Assembly (NCBI RefSeq): GCF_009832905.1
Contig: NZ_CP047135.1
Coordinates: 1,962,001 to 2,026,000 of the forward strand
DNA: 64,000 bases
Source of the DNA: Stenotrophomonas sp. 364
GTDB taxonomy: Bacteria; Pseudomonadota; Gammaproteobacteria; Xanthomonadales; Xanthomonadaceae
Reading direction: 5' to 3'
Position numbers and translations under genes: made by a program
Notes under the pieces: generated by a model
Told to the model about the DNA's origin: nothing
The model's input: only the letters and a program-made list of their open reading frames with translations
Database searches by the model: none
Shown: positions 34,418 to 42,014 of the stretch, piece after piece
Layout: each line of letters opens with the position of its first letter
Numbering within the stretch: position 1 is the first letter of the stretch

Positions 34418-35094
34418 TGCGCCCCCACCATGGCTTGCAGAGACGAATCAGGATCCGTTTTGGCGCGCGCATCGTGTTTTCGTGCTTGATGCAAGAACGC
34501 ACGTCCGGCGGCGACATTCCCACAGACCACCTTCGGCCGGGCCTGGTAGTAGCTGCCCCACTGGGAGGCATCGCCGGTGAGTCGCTCTGGGCTTGCCTCG
34601 CCAAGTTCCACCGTCACCAGATGCAGTCTGTCGAGGGTGTTGCGCAGCTGTTGGGTGGCCGCGAACAGCACCCAGCGCACGCGTGCGGCATGCAGCATCT
34701 CGGTCAACCGGACAATCAGTTCACGGGCGATGCCGGGCGTGGTGGCGGCAAAGTTGCCGATCTCAGCGATGCGGTCGCGGCCCACATTGGCGATCTCCCG
34801 ATGCGAGAGGATGGCCTGCACCGGTTCATCGAGATATTGCTCGACAAACAACGGGCCTTCGCTGCCCACGCGCATGCCGACCGCCGCCACCAGGTGCCCC
34901 TGTCCATCCCGGAACGCAAGCAGATGGGGCAGGAACGCGTGCAGGGTGGCACCGTAGCGCTCGCGGTATACGTGGGCGATGAACTGCTCCACCTCGCTGC
35001 GGTTTGAGTCTTGCTGGCCCACCACCTGCGACTGCGGCAGGTGGGAGGGGAACGTGACAGCGAGGGAGGTGGGGATCCAGGACATGGCGAGCAT
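34414..35094 (-). CDS. Thermostable hemolysin family protein (GNAT-like fold)
   Basis: A 226-residue protein of the family named after the Vibrio thermostable hemolysin. Landmarks are HVYRERYGATLHAFLPHLLAF, AAVGMR, FVEQYLDEP, and IAEIGNFAATTPGIARELI, then RWVLFAATQQLRNTLDRL. The pattern of strands and the helix after IGNFA resemble acyl-transferase (GNAT) proteins, so a transferase role rather than a pore-forming one is possible. An ATG at 35085 is a second possible start. First gene of a seven-gene operon with an acyl ligase, oxidase, SDR, TPR protein and two-component system; an N-acyl transfer role with the ligase is inference. Confidence 0.82.
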   Translation of the reverse strand: MLAMSWIPTSLAVTFPSHLPQSQVVGQQDSNRSEVEQFIAHVYRERYGATLHAFLPHLLAFRDGQGHLVAAVGMRVGSEGPLFVEQYLDEPVQAILSHREIANVGRDRIAEIGNFAATTPGIARELIVRLTEMLHAARVRWVLFAATQQLRNTLDRLHLVTVELGEASPERLTGDASQWGSYYQARPKVVCGNVAAGRAFLHQARKHDARAKTDPDSSLQAMVGAQ

Positions 35095-35119
35095 GCTGGC
35101 CGGCTTGGATTAAGGACCA

Positions 35120-35147
35120 ATTAGCCGTTAGTTAAGCAGTCATTAGC
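35120..35147 (-). promoter_or_regulatory. Candidate response-regulator binding site: three direct repeats every 11 bp
   Basis: On the plus strand TTAGC begins at 35121, TTAAGC at 35132 and TTAGC at 35143, an exact 11-bp period (one helical turn). This lies 26-53 bp upstream of the first gene of the minus-strand operon that itself encodes an OmpR-type regulator. OmpR/PhoB-family proteins bind head-to-tail repeats with 10-11 bp spacing, so this is a good candidate for autoregulation. No footprint or conservation data here. Confidence 0.5.
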
Positions 35148-35476
35148 TTTTGGGAAGACTTTCGTTGAGGTCGCCCGGTCCTCCTGACATCCCCCAAGCT
35201 CTCAGGAGCAAGTGCGCGTGCGCGATGGAATCTGATCAATCGCTGGCAGCGTGGAGGATTAGGGATGTTTATCGGGGGTAGGGCGGCTCCCGACCCAAAG
35301 CGGACTTGTGTCTGCCGGCTAGGGCCTCTCGAGGTCTCTTGCCTTAACCCTCGGGCCGGTTATACGCTGGGGTGTTAGTCGGTCGCGGCCACCCTAAGAT
35401 CGAGCTATGCCAAAGGGGAAGCCCGCAATACGATGTTTTGTGGGGAAATCGTATAACCGGACCCACGGGTCCGACT
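35148..35476. other. Accessory intergenic region upstream of integron-type cassette
   Basis: No gene was recognised in about 330 bp. It contains a third copy of the short repeat unit (35256-35284), a candidate KOPS at 35276, and an 11-bp inverted pair CCGGTTATACG (35356-35366) and CGTATAACCGG (35450-35460). A perfect hairpin CGGACCC/GGGTCCG with a 2-base loop lies at 35458-35473. The hairpin plus the following GTTAGGT looks like a very short or decayed attC-type site. Confidence 0.5.
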
Positions 35477-35484
35477 GTTAGGTA

Positions 35485-35491
35485 GTTAGGC
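35485..35491 (+). other. Candidate integron core recombination site (GTTRRRY)
   Basis: GTTAGGC at 35485-35491 fits the GTTRRRY core cut by integron integrases, and a second match GTTAGGT lies at 35477-35483. The first codon of the cassette gene follows within 6-18 bp, as usual in integron cassettes, and a complete attC lies just past the gene. Together they would bound one cassette of about 800 bp. Confidence 0.5.
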
Positions 35492-35496
35492 CTAGT

Positions 35497-36240
35497 TTGG
35501 AGAGTAAAGTGGAACTCGACTCAAAATCGGTCATGGACGTGCTCCGCAAGCTAGATATCGACACCCTGCATCACGCGAACACGATCCAAACATCCTGTGT
35601 TTTTCTCCAGCACGGTCGTTTGCTTTCACGTGGCACTGTTGATGAAAAGGGAATAGAGCAGACGCCGCAAAAGTCCGACGGTCTAGATAGGCGCTATGGA
35701 ATCTGGTACGACATATTCCTAGATAGCGTCGACATACATGCCAGAGCAAGTTCGCGCAATTTTTACGGGCCCGTTCTCTTTCGCTTCAATCTAGACCTTC
35801 TCGGCGAAGATTGGTTGCCGTCCGTGTGGATTACCAAAAAAAACCCCACAGAATGGAAGGACGGCGAAACGGCCGCTGACCGTTATTACTCTTCAGTTGA
35901 AGAATTCAAGGCTCGCTACAAAAAGGGTAACTTTGGGTCCATGTTCATGCTTCGTCATGTAGGCGGCGTGCTCCGCCTTACGCCACACTTACGTGATATC
36001 GTTCTGGACGATCCTCAATGGGATTACCAAGACACAGACGTTTATAGTCAGGCCGTTGGCGCGCTCAGAGCTTCTGCATGGCAGGGCGGTCTCAAGTCAT
36101 TAGACATTTTGAAGAGGCAGTGCCCGGACGCTTGCAAATGCAAGAAGCAGTACAGCGATGTGCTGAGTGACGCGGAAGCCAAGAAGAAGTACGGAAAGCA
36201 GACTGCAAAACAGTTCTTCTTCATGGCAGACGATGCCTAA
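35497..36240 (+). CDS. Hypothetical protein carried on an integron-type gene cassette
   Basis: A 247-residue protein (TTG start at 35497; GTG at 35509 would give 243). Visible features: HANTIQTSCVFLQHGRLLSRG near residue 27, LDRRYGIWYDIFLDSVDIHARA, and NFYGPVLFRFNLDLL; a C-terminal CKCKKQ pair and Lys-rich tail. The H..T..S...L..G..LSRG pattern near the N-terminus recalls ADP-ribosyltransferase-like (DarT-type) folds, but this is a weak guess. Codon use is much more AT-rich than the genome. Its last codons run into the attC site. Cassette genes are often stress, defence or toxin functions. No signal peptide or membrane helix. Confidence 0.75.
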   Translation: MESKVELDSKSVMDVLRKLDIDTLHHANTIQTSCVFLQHGRLLSRGTVDEKGIEQTPQKSDGLDRRYGIWYDIFLDSVDIHARASSRNFYGPVLFRFNLDLLGEDWLPSVWITKKNPTEWKDGETAADRYYSSVEEFKARYKKGNFGSMFMLRHVGGVLRLTPHLRDIVLDDPQWDYQDTDVYSQAVGALRASAWQGGLKSLDILKRQCPDACKCKKQYSDVLSDAEAKKKYGKQTAKQFFFMADDA

Positions 36241-36294
36241 CAATTCGTCCAAGCCGACGCCGCTTCGCGGCGCGGCTTAACTCAGGCGCTGGGA
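36235..36294 (+). other. attC: attC recombination site (integron)
   Basis: About 60 bp with attC structure. The R'' box GCCTAAC (36235-36241) fits RYYYAAC and contains the cassette gene stop. A stem AAGCCG (36251-36256) / CGGCTT (36273-36278) encloses GCCGC-TTC-GCGGC (36259-36271), with unpaired bases between the two stems as in folded attC. TTAACTCAGGC follows. The R' box is worn: GCTGGGA (36288-36294) in place of GTTRRRY. Sequence strongly resembles the attC sites of Xanthomonas chromosomal integrons. No integrase gene is in the window, so this is a lone cassette. Confidence 0.8.
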
Positions 36295-36358
36295 ATTTCC
36301 GCTACTGGCCGGAAGCGGACACGGGCGGGAGTAGGGGCACGCCCCTACGGTGGCGCTT

Positions 36359-36622
36359 TCATCCGGCAGACTTCCCGAAGTGGCGTTCCCTGAAATCGCC
36401 CAGATCCACGACAACGACCTTGACCATCTGACGCCGACCCGCGATTGCCTTACTGGCCTCGGCCTTGCGTCTGGAGGCGTAACCGGCCAGCCTAAGTTCC
36501 ATCTTGCCGCGCCATGCAAGGCCTACAAGGCGTTCGGGGGTCATGCGGTCACCGTCAGGGCTGACGAGGTAGTTGCCGCGGATGCTCCAGCCTGCGAAGG
36601 GGCCTGTCAGGTACTGAGACAT
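36359..36622 (-). CDS. VC1465/DUF3653-like Xer recombination activation factor candidate
   Basis: An 87-residue basic protein, with FAGWSIRGNYLVSPDGDRMT at the N-terminus, then PERLVGLAWRGKMELRLAGY and ASRRKAEASKA. I recognise this as the small phage-associated family known as DUF3653, part of which is annotated in Stenotrophomonas and Xanthomonas as the VC1465-type factor; the Vibrio TLC-phage member (XafT) activates XerD at dif. It lies 90 bp from the dif site at 36712, which supports this. It may be all that remains of an element integrated by Xer. Family assignment is from memory of the motif, so moderate. Confidence 0.6.
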   Translation of the reverse strand: MSQYLTGPFAGWSIRGNYLVSPDGDRMTPERLVGLAWRGKMELRLAGYASRRKAEASKAIAGRRQMVKVVVVDLGDFRERHFGKSAG

Positions 36623-36711
36623 GCATCAATGCTCGCTTTGTCCTTGGAACCACGAATAGGCTAGAACGACGCCAGCACCAGCTTCAGCGGACCCAGGTAG
36701 TACCGGGCAGC

Positions 36712-36739
36712 ATTTAACATAATATACATTATGCGAACT
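36712..36739 (-). other. dif: Chromosome dimer resolution site dif
   Basis: On the minus strand this 28-bp site matches the Escherichia coli dif at 26 of 28 positions. The XerC arm reads AGTTCGCATAA (36739-36729, two differences), the central region TGTATA and the XerD arm TTATGTTAAAT are identical. XerC/XerD act here to resolve chromosome dimers, with FtsK. Candidate KOPS (GGGNAGGG) motifs sit on the plus strand to its left and mostly on the minus strand to its right, pointing to it. It may therefore be the primary chromosomal dif rather than a stray phage copy. Confidence 0.9.
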
Positions 36740-36785
36740 GGTAGATCTGTCCCAGACACGCTGTTTCAGGTGGCTGGGCCCCGCT

Positions 36786-37795
36786 TCAACGGTCGACCGG
36801 ATCAGAATGTCCGCTGGCCTGATCCGGATCCGCCAGGCGCGCGTGCACCAATCCTGCGCCCCTGGCCGATCTGATCAGGGCGACTGTGATCGGCATGGAG
36901 ATTCGTGAACACAGCAATCGAGACGCCCGTTCCCAGGTATCTGGCGAAGTACGACGTAAACCCTTGCCATGCGCCGTCATGCTCCACGATGGGACCCGAT
37001 GGGTGGATGCGGACAAACCAGCCGAGACCGTAGCCTTCCTCGGGAACCACGCCGTCGACCGGATATGGTGTCCACATCTGCGCCAACGTAGCGGGAGCCA
37101 GGACGGAGCGCGCTGCACAAGGCGCGACCCCAGTGCTTCAGATCCCGACCGGTCAGGTACTGGGTGCCGTCGGCCGTGGAATTGAAGGTGGGCGATACCC
37201 AGGCCTGGTTGTACAGGGTCCCTCCCCTGCGTTCGTAGCCTGCGGCCCGATGGGGGACGATCTCCTGGTCGGATATCACCCGGGATGCGGTCATGCCGAG
37301 ACGCCCGAAAATCTCCTCCGCCAGGATGTCGCCGTGGAATTTCCCGGTGATGCTGCGGATGACGGCACCAAGCAGAAGGTAATTTGCGTCGCGGTAGCTC
37401 CACGTTTCTCCTGGAGACGCCTCAACGGGCAGCTGGGAAACCTTCTGCACCAGTTCCGCTTCCGTAAAGTCCCGGCGCACGTAGAACGGCCCGTCGCGGC
37501 CGGTCAACTCGTCGCCGTCATAATCGGCAATGCCCGACGTGTGCGAGAGCAACTGGCCGATGGTGATCGCCTGCCACGTCTCAGGCAGTCCGACCACATG
37601 TGAGCGGATGCTGTCATCCAGGCGAAGACGGTATCCGGGGTGGCCGGCACGTCGTGCTCGATGTTCGAAAATCCATACCCCTTCAAGAGCACGGCGTGCC
37701 CATGACGATAGACGCCGAGCGTCAAGCCAGGGATCTGCTGCCGAGTCGCTTCAGACGCGACATAACGGTCAATCGCCTGCCTCGGGTTACAGGAA
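36786..37795 (-). pseudogene. Broken serine hydrolase (beta-lactamase/penicillin-binding-like)
   Basis: Pieces of one class-C beta-lactamase-like serine hydrolase are spread over three frames. Order on the minus strand: an N-terminal piece with RYVASEATRQQIPG and LTLGVYRHGHAVLLKGYGFS (about 37790-37670); a jump to VGLPETWQAITIGQLLSHTSG with the YxN-like SYRDANYLLLG (to ~37080); then GYGLGWFVRIHPSG, IVEHDGAWQGF (HxG motif region) and finally VHARLADPDQ in another frame. The catalytic SxxK segment that should follow PATPDTVF is missing, along with ~40 codons. At least two frameshifts and one deletion. The original start is also not clear. Its 3' end is ~50 bp from dif. Confidence 0.85.
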
Positions 37796-37954
37796 GTTCG
37801 GCCGGATAGAGTCTTCGCAGAAGTACATGGCGTGCAGAGCGTTACTCTGCAATCCTGGCAGACTAAGCTATGGCCCGTAGCCGCTTGGATAGGGCCAGGA
37901 CAGGAATTGCACGAAACCGTACGTCAAGGTCCCACGAATGGAGAGCGATTTTAG

Positions 37955-38521
37955 ATGAAGAATTGGCTGATCGGCGTAGTAGTCACCATGGCATGGACCA
38001 GCCCCTGCGCTGCTCAAATCGCCCCTGAGTTGCTCGGCGGCGCGGATCCGGGCAAGCCGATGTTCAGCGAATCCTTCTACAAGGGGGTTGAGGGCAATTG
38101 GGTGCTGGTACGCGAACCCGTCAACACCGGTTACCACTGCTCGGTTAATTTCATCACGCCAGATTCCACCTTTTCGCTTCGTGGCCCCGCCGACGCTGGA
38201 ATGGCGCGAAAGGGTCATGGCGGCGTTTGGTTCATCAGCGAGGCGATCTCTCCGGTGACAAAGACCGAGATCGTTCCCATCACGTTGTCATCTACCAACC
38301 ACCCCACGCAGAACGTCCAGGCCGCCCATGTGAGCATGCCGGGCCAGAGCAGTGGGGCGTTGTTGCTCACCATCGACGTGCGGAAATCGGTGAAGGAAAA
38401 GCCGGACAGCAATGAGCTCGCTATCCAGTTTCAGGGGAAAGAGGTGTTCCGCGCAAAGGTTGTCCAGCTGCAGCTGGCGTATCGCCAGCTTTCGGCTTGC
38501 ATGAGCATGGCTCAAAAATAG
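37955..38521 (+). CDS. Exported hypothetical protein
   Basis: A 188-residue protein with a signal peptide (WLIGVVVTMAWTSPCAAQ). The mature part is beta-rich with one YHCSVNF and one later Cys (LSACMSM), able to form a disulfide. It has WVLVREPVNTG, LRGPADAG and VWFISEAISP segments. No family recognised. It is convergent with another unknown exported protein; stop codons are 10 bp apart. Likely periplasmic or secreted, in the accessory region beside dif. Confidence 0.75.
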   Translation: MKNWLIGVVVTMAWTSPCAAQIAPELLGGADPGKPMFSESFYKGVEGNWVLVREPVNTGYHCSVNFITPDSTFSLRGPADAGMARKGHGGVWFISEAISPVTKTEIVPITLSSTNHPTQNVQAAHVSMPGQSSGALLLTIDVRKSVKEKPDSNELAIQFQGKEVFRAKVVQLQLAYRQLSACMSMAQK

Positions 38522-38530
38522 GCCATGATT

Positions 38531-39703
38531 TCAGCCGTTTGGCACGTTCAAGATGTCGGCGCAGGCGTCACGTATCTTTCTTGTGTCGCCACTTGCTTCA
38601 CCGAAGACATTCACATCGGCAACCCTCAGCATCCCGGCGCCGTCCGGGATCAGCACATAGCGGACGTTGCAGCTTTTATAACCGCCGCCGCCATACGTCG
38701 CGCCGGTCGCGAGGTTCTGCCACATGACGCGATTGTCAAAGGACTGCCCATAAGACAGCGTCCGCGCAATCCCGGCCTGACGGACAGCTGGGTTGCCGTT
38801 CGCGGCGACGACCTCTTGCTCGGTCTTGCCCGTCCACACCTGGATCAGGATCGATTCACTGCGTGATAAACGCCTTGCCCCCCGGTATTCAGCGGCGGCC
38901 TGAGTAAAATCCAGATCGGTCTTCATCGTCGCCAGACTGCCCTGTACCCTCCCCTGCGCTTCGGTTACTTTTTGCTGCATTTGCGCCAATTTTGCCTTGT
39001 GCGCTGCCGATTCTGCCGGCGTCAGCTTGCGGCCGTTGTTGATCGCAGGCTTCGGTACATCGGACCACAGCTTTTCCCAGGTAAAGTCGGCAAGCGAACT
39101 CATCGACAGTCCGTCCGGGACCAGTTCCAGTCCATTCAAACCAAGGGCTGCCAGTTTCGGTCGCAATGCTTCGGCCTTAACCACACGATTGACCGAGGCA
39201 GTTTCTTTGGCGCCGATAATGCTGTCACTGTTGCAGGCTACATTCCATGCCTGTCGCATCGTATGGCTGCTCGTACTTTGCCAATCGGTGGGCTGGAGAT
39301 CAATGATCGTCGGATCCTGTTTCATGGACTTTGTTCCGCTGGCCACCCGGAATTCCACCGAATCCGGCGTGTCCAACATGCCGGTTGAGTCAGCCTTGTG
39401 CTTGGGCGCGCCACGGCCACGTTTGCTCGGCTTGGGGCATTTGAACTGGAGTTGATATTCCAACCATAGGGGTTGGTCGATCGCTTCATAGACCATTGTC
39501 AGGTCAATCTGACGGATCCGGTTTGGCCCGGGATTCGTGACATCATCGGCCGGCGTGTGGTCGGTCGCCGCGTCATTGGCGTACACATTGACACGCTTTC
39601 CGGCGGCACCCTGCACATCGATCAGAAACTCGCTGGCCCCGACTTGCGCCGCGATAGCCATGATGCCCGCGCCGATTACGAGTTTTGTGATTTGTCGTGT
39701 CAT
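38531..39703 (-). CDS. Exported hypothetical protein
   Basis: A 390-residue protein starting at the ATG at 39703 with a signal peptide (LVIGAGIMAIAAQVGASEF). The mature part has a hydrophilic region with KCPKPSKRGRGAPKHK, a helical stretch near residues 240-275 (AAHKAKLAQMQQKVTEAQGR), and a Gly-rich C-terminus (YGGGGYKSCNVRYVLIPDG). Three Cys residues may pair. I do not recognise a family. It faces the other unknown exported protein and its codon use is a little more AT-rich than the core genes. Confidence 0.75.
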   Translation of the reverse strand: MTRQITKLVIGAGIMAIAAQVGASEFLIDVQGAAGKRVNVYANDAATDHTPADDVTNPGPNRIRQIDLTMVYEAIDQPLWLEYQLQFKCPKPSKRGRGAPKHKADSTGMLDTPDSVEFRVASGTKSMKQDPTIIDLQPTDWQSTSSHTMRQAWNVACNSDSIIGAKETASVNRVVKAEALRPKLAALGLNGLELVPDGLSMSSLADFTWEKLWSDVPKPAINNGRKLTPAESAAHKAKLAQMQQKVTEAQGRVQGSLATMKTDLDFTQAAAEYRGARRLSRSESILIQVWTGKTEQEVVAANGNPAVRQAGIARTLSYGQSFDNRVMWQNLATGATYGGGGYKSCNVRYVLIPDGAGMLRVADVNVFGEASGDTRKIRDACADILNVPNG

Positions 39704-39829
39704 GAGCGCTTCCTTGTCCGTTTTACCAACTCGCGCTCTACCGCGCACGTACGCTACGCAACCTTTTGAGCTTCTGCCGGAACCAGGCACCACCTGGTCG
39801 ATCGTGCTGCAGCGATGCTAAGCACCGGC

Positions 39830-40150
39830 AATGGCTCTGGCAACCCCCGGCCCCCTCCAGCGCCTGCGCCGCGACCAGGGTTTCGCCGATGGATTCTGTT
39901 GCCTTGGCTGCCATGCCGGCAGGAAGCCCGCCGGGTAGTTCGATGGCGTTGCGGTAGCTGGATGCCAGCACCAGCCCAAATCCGGTGATGCCCAGGCCCG
40001 TACCCAAGTCGTAGCGGGTGGCTTCCAGTGCCTCGGCCGACCCGGCTTTCTCTTCAGGTGCACTGCCCATGATCGCAATGGACGACGCAGTCAGGCCGAC
40101 AGCACAGCCCGCTTCGACATGACCAAGGTCGATGGTCGCTACGCGCTCGC
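39830..40150 (-). pseudogene. Remnant of a DHA2-type MFS efflux transporter
   Basis: About 100 codons match the C-terminal part of 14-helix QacA/SmvA-like drug exporters. Landmarks are AIMGSAPEEKAGSAEAL, the ELG-like YDLGTGLGITGFGLVLA helix, SYRNAIELPGGLPAGMA and ESIGETLVAAQALEGAGG. The rest of the transporter is missing, and the end breaks into random sequence. No start or ribosome site belongs to it. Boundaries are approximate. Confidence 0.7.
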
Positions 40151-40209
40151 GCTTGACTCCATTCGCGCCATCTAGTGGAATCACCGGCTGAGCATGGAGA
40201 GCCATGAAC

Positions 40210-41139
40210 TCATTGGCAGCTGAAGCGCTCCCAATGGGTTCCATCGAAGCGCAAGATCGCGTCATCGCCAACAGTCCACATTGCTCCCGCGGTGGCGGAT
40301 GCGCTGTAGTAGGCCAGATGTCCTTCCAAGGGCACGATCACCCTTTCCACCGTGCCGCCCGACAACGCCAACAACGCCCGCTGCGCGCACAGGTAGAGCG
40401 TGTCCTGGAACAAGCAGGCATGTTCGATGCTGAGATGCGCCAATGCCGGCACAGTGAGCGTACGCCAGCCGTCCACGCGATTGCCGCGGAACACCGTGCC
40501 CGCATCCCCGGCCAGCACCACGCTGCCATCGGGCATGCAGTGCACTACACGAATGGTCCACACGGAAGGTGATGCTAGCGCCTGCCACTCCCGGCCATCC
40601 CAATGCCAAAGTGCACCGCCCTCGCCTGCGGCATATATGTTGTCCGCCCCAAAGCCATCCATCGCGTTGAAACCACAGGTGACCTGGTCCACCAATGGCG
40701 CGTGGCAACCATCATCCATCCGAACCCATCCGTCGGCGCTGCGATGGTGTACTTGTTGCTGCGTGCCGCACGCATACAACTCCCCTGCGATCTGCTGCAG
40801 GTGCAACACCTATGCATTGGGCAAGGTCAGCGTTTCATCGTGCGGTGCTTGGCCGGTCGGGTTGATCCGCAGCAGGCCTCGCCTGCCCAGCATGGCGAAG
40901 GCGAGCGGCTGCTCGTCCGTGGCCGGCAGCAACGTGGCGCCGTACGTGATGTCGGGCAGATCATAGACAAAGTAGAACGTGCCATCGCGTAGCAGCATCA
41001 CCCGGGTGATGCTGGGGTCGTGGCCCTCCAGGTACAGGTGGCCCAAGAGCAGCGCGACGTTGGGCGCGCTGGATATCACACGGGTGAAATATAGGTCCGT
41101 GTCCTTCCGACCTTCGGTGCTGCGTTCTTCATTGTTCAT
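40210..41139 (-). pseudogene. Beta-propeller-like hypothetical gene split by an in-frame TAG
   Basis: Two pieces lie in the same frame, separated only by a TAG at 40810-40812. The first (from the ATG at 41139) has LYFTRVISSAPNVALLLGHL, FYFVYDLPDITYG and FAMLGRRGLLRI. The second starts directly after the stop with HLQQIAGELYACGTQQQV and has repeating propeller-like segments (YAAGEGGALWHWDGREW, VLAGDAGTVFRGN, AMWTVGDDAILRFDGTHWE). Read through, they make one ~309-residue protein of WD40-like blades, with no signal peptide. So the gene is probably inactivated by one base change, or it encodes two overlapping domains translated separately (a GTG at 40809). Function unknown. Confidence 0.65.
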
Positions 41140-41351
41140 GCTGAAGGATAATATGCCGCGCTCGCCCCTGACAGGCCCGTCATCCCGGCCGACCCCCGCG
41201 GAAGCATCCATTCGCCAACTCTGGATCCAGCGCTCGCTGCGCTGCACATTGCGCCATGCCGCCGCGGAGCGCGGACGGTTGAACCTGCCTGCACTCATCT
41301 ATCCCCACAGCCTGCCCCCCGGCCGGCAAGCCAGGAAGGCTCACTGAGTAG

Positions 41352-41822
41352 TCAGCGGCATTGCTGTGCGACGTCGATGCCGTCCCGATGCTTCATGACG
41401 AAGGCCTCAAGCCCCGACGGGTCCACATGGACCCGGCCGAATTTGGCAGGCTTCCCTTCGGGCACGAAGGTCGTAACCATCTGGCTCTCAAGGTGTGCAA
41501 TGCCTGGCGCGCGTTGGTCGGCATGTCCAAAAACATGAAGGGTGAGAAGGTCATATCCGTTCTCGACCAGCATCAAGGGAACGCTCTTGCATCGTAGTTC
41601 GAACACCTGAGACAGTTCATGCCCTGGGTTGATAACAATTCCCTTGGCGGCATTCTCTTGAGCGAACGTGATCGCACTGGCTCGGATCACCTTGAAATCC
41701 TCCGGCGACAATGCCCGGAAGGTCTTGAGCTCAGACTCAAGCACAGTGGGATACGTGATCCATACGATGCCTGCCGCAACCACCAAGCCCAGGAATGTGA
41801 GGAAGGACGTTGCCTTCTTCAT
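41352..41822 (-). CDS. Membrane-anchored hypothetical protein
   Basis: A 156-residue protein from the ATG at 41822 with a single N-terminal hydrophobic helix (TSFLTFLGLVVAAGIVWITY) serving as signal anchor. The rest is a soluble domain with ELRCKSVPLMLVENGYDLL and KFGRVHVDPSGLEAFV. It has two Cys, one at the C-terminus. Family not recognised. It sits between the broken propeller gene and the aldehyde dehydrogenase gene. Confidence 0.7.
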   Translation of the reverse strand: MKKATSFLTFLGLVVAAGIVWITYPTVLESELKTFRALSPEDFKVIRASAITFAQENAAKGIVINPGHELSQVFELRCKSVPLMLVENGYDLLTLHVFGHADQRAPGIAHLESQMVTTFVPEGKPAKFGRVHVDPSGLEAFVMKHRDGIDVAQQCR

Positions 41823-42014
41823 TGGGGAGCTTTCACCTTGCCGACTTGAGCCTTGGCGGTTGCCACCATGCAGAACCCCGCTTCCCAATTGCCATCCATG
41901 GTTGCCATCCTCCTGAAGTCAGCACCTTGAAGGAATGCTAGCAGCACTCCCTCGTGACAAGAGGCAGCAGCGGTGTCGAAAGCACCCTGACCGCTGCCCT
42001 TCCCCACACCCCGC

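Noticed and set aside
35451..35483. Possible second, very short attC made by the hairpin at 35458-35473 plus GTTAGGT
   Set aside because: At ~33 bp it is shorter than known attC sites and its left box GTATAAC does not fit RYYYAAC; kept only as a possible decayed site.
36238..36294. Hairpin after the cassette gene as a rho-independent terminator
   Set aside because: The stem is split by unpaired bases, is bordered by RYYYAAC and has no T-run, so attC explains it better.
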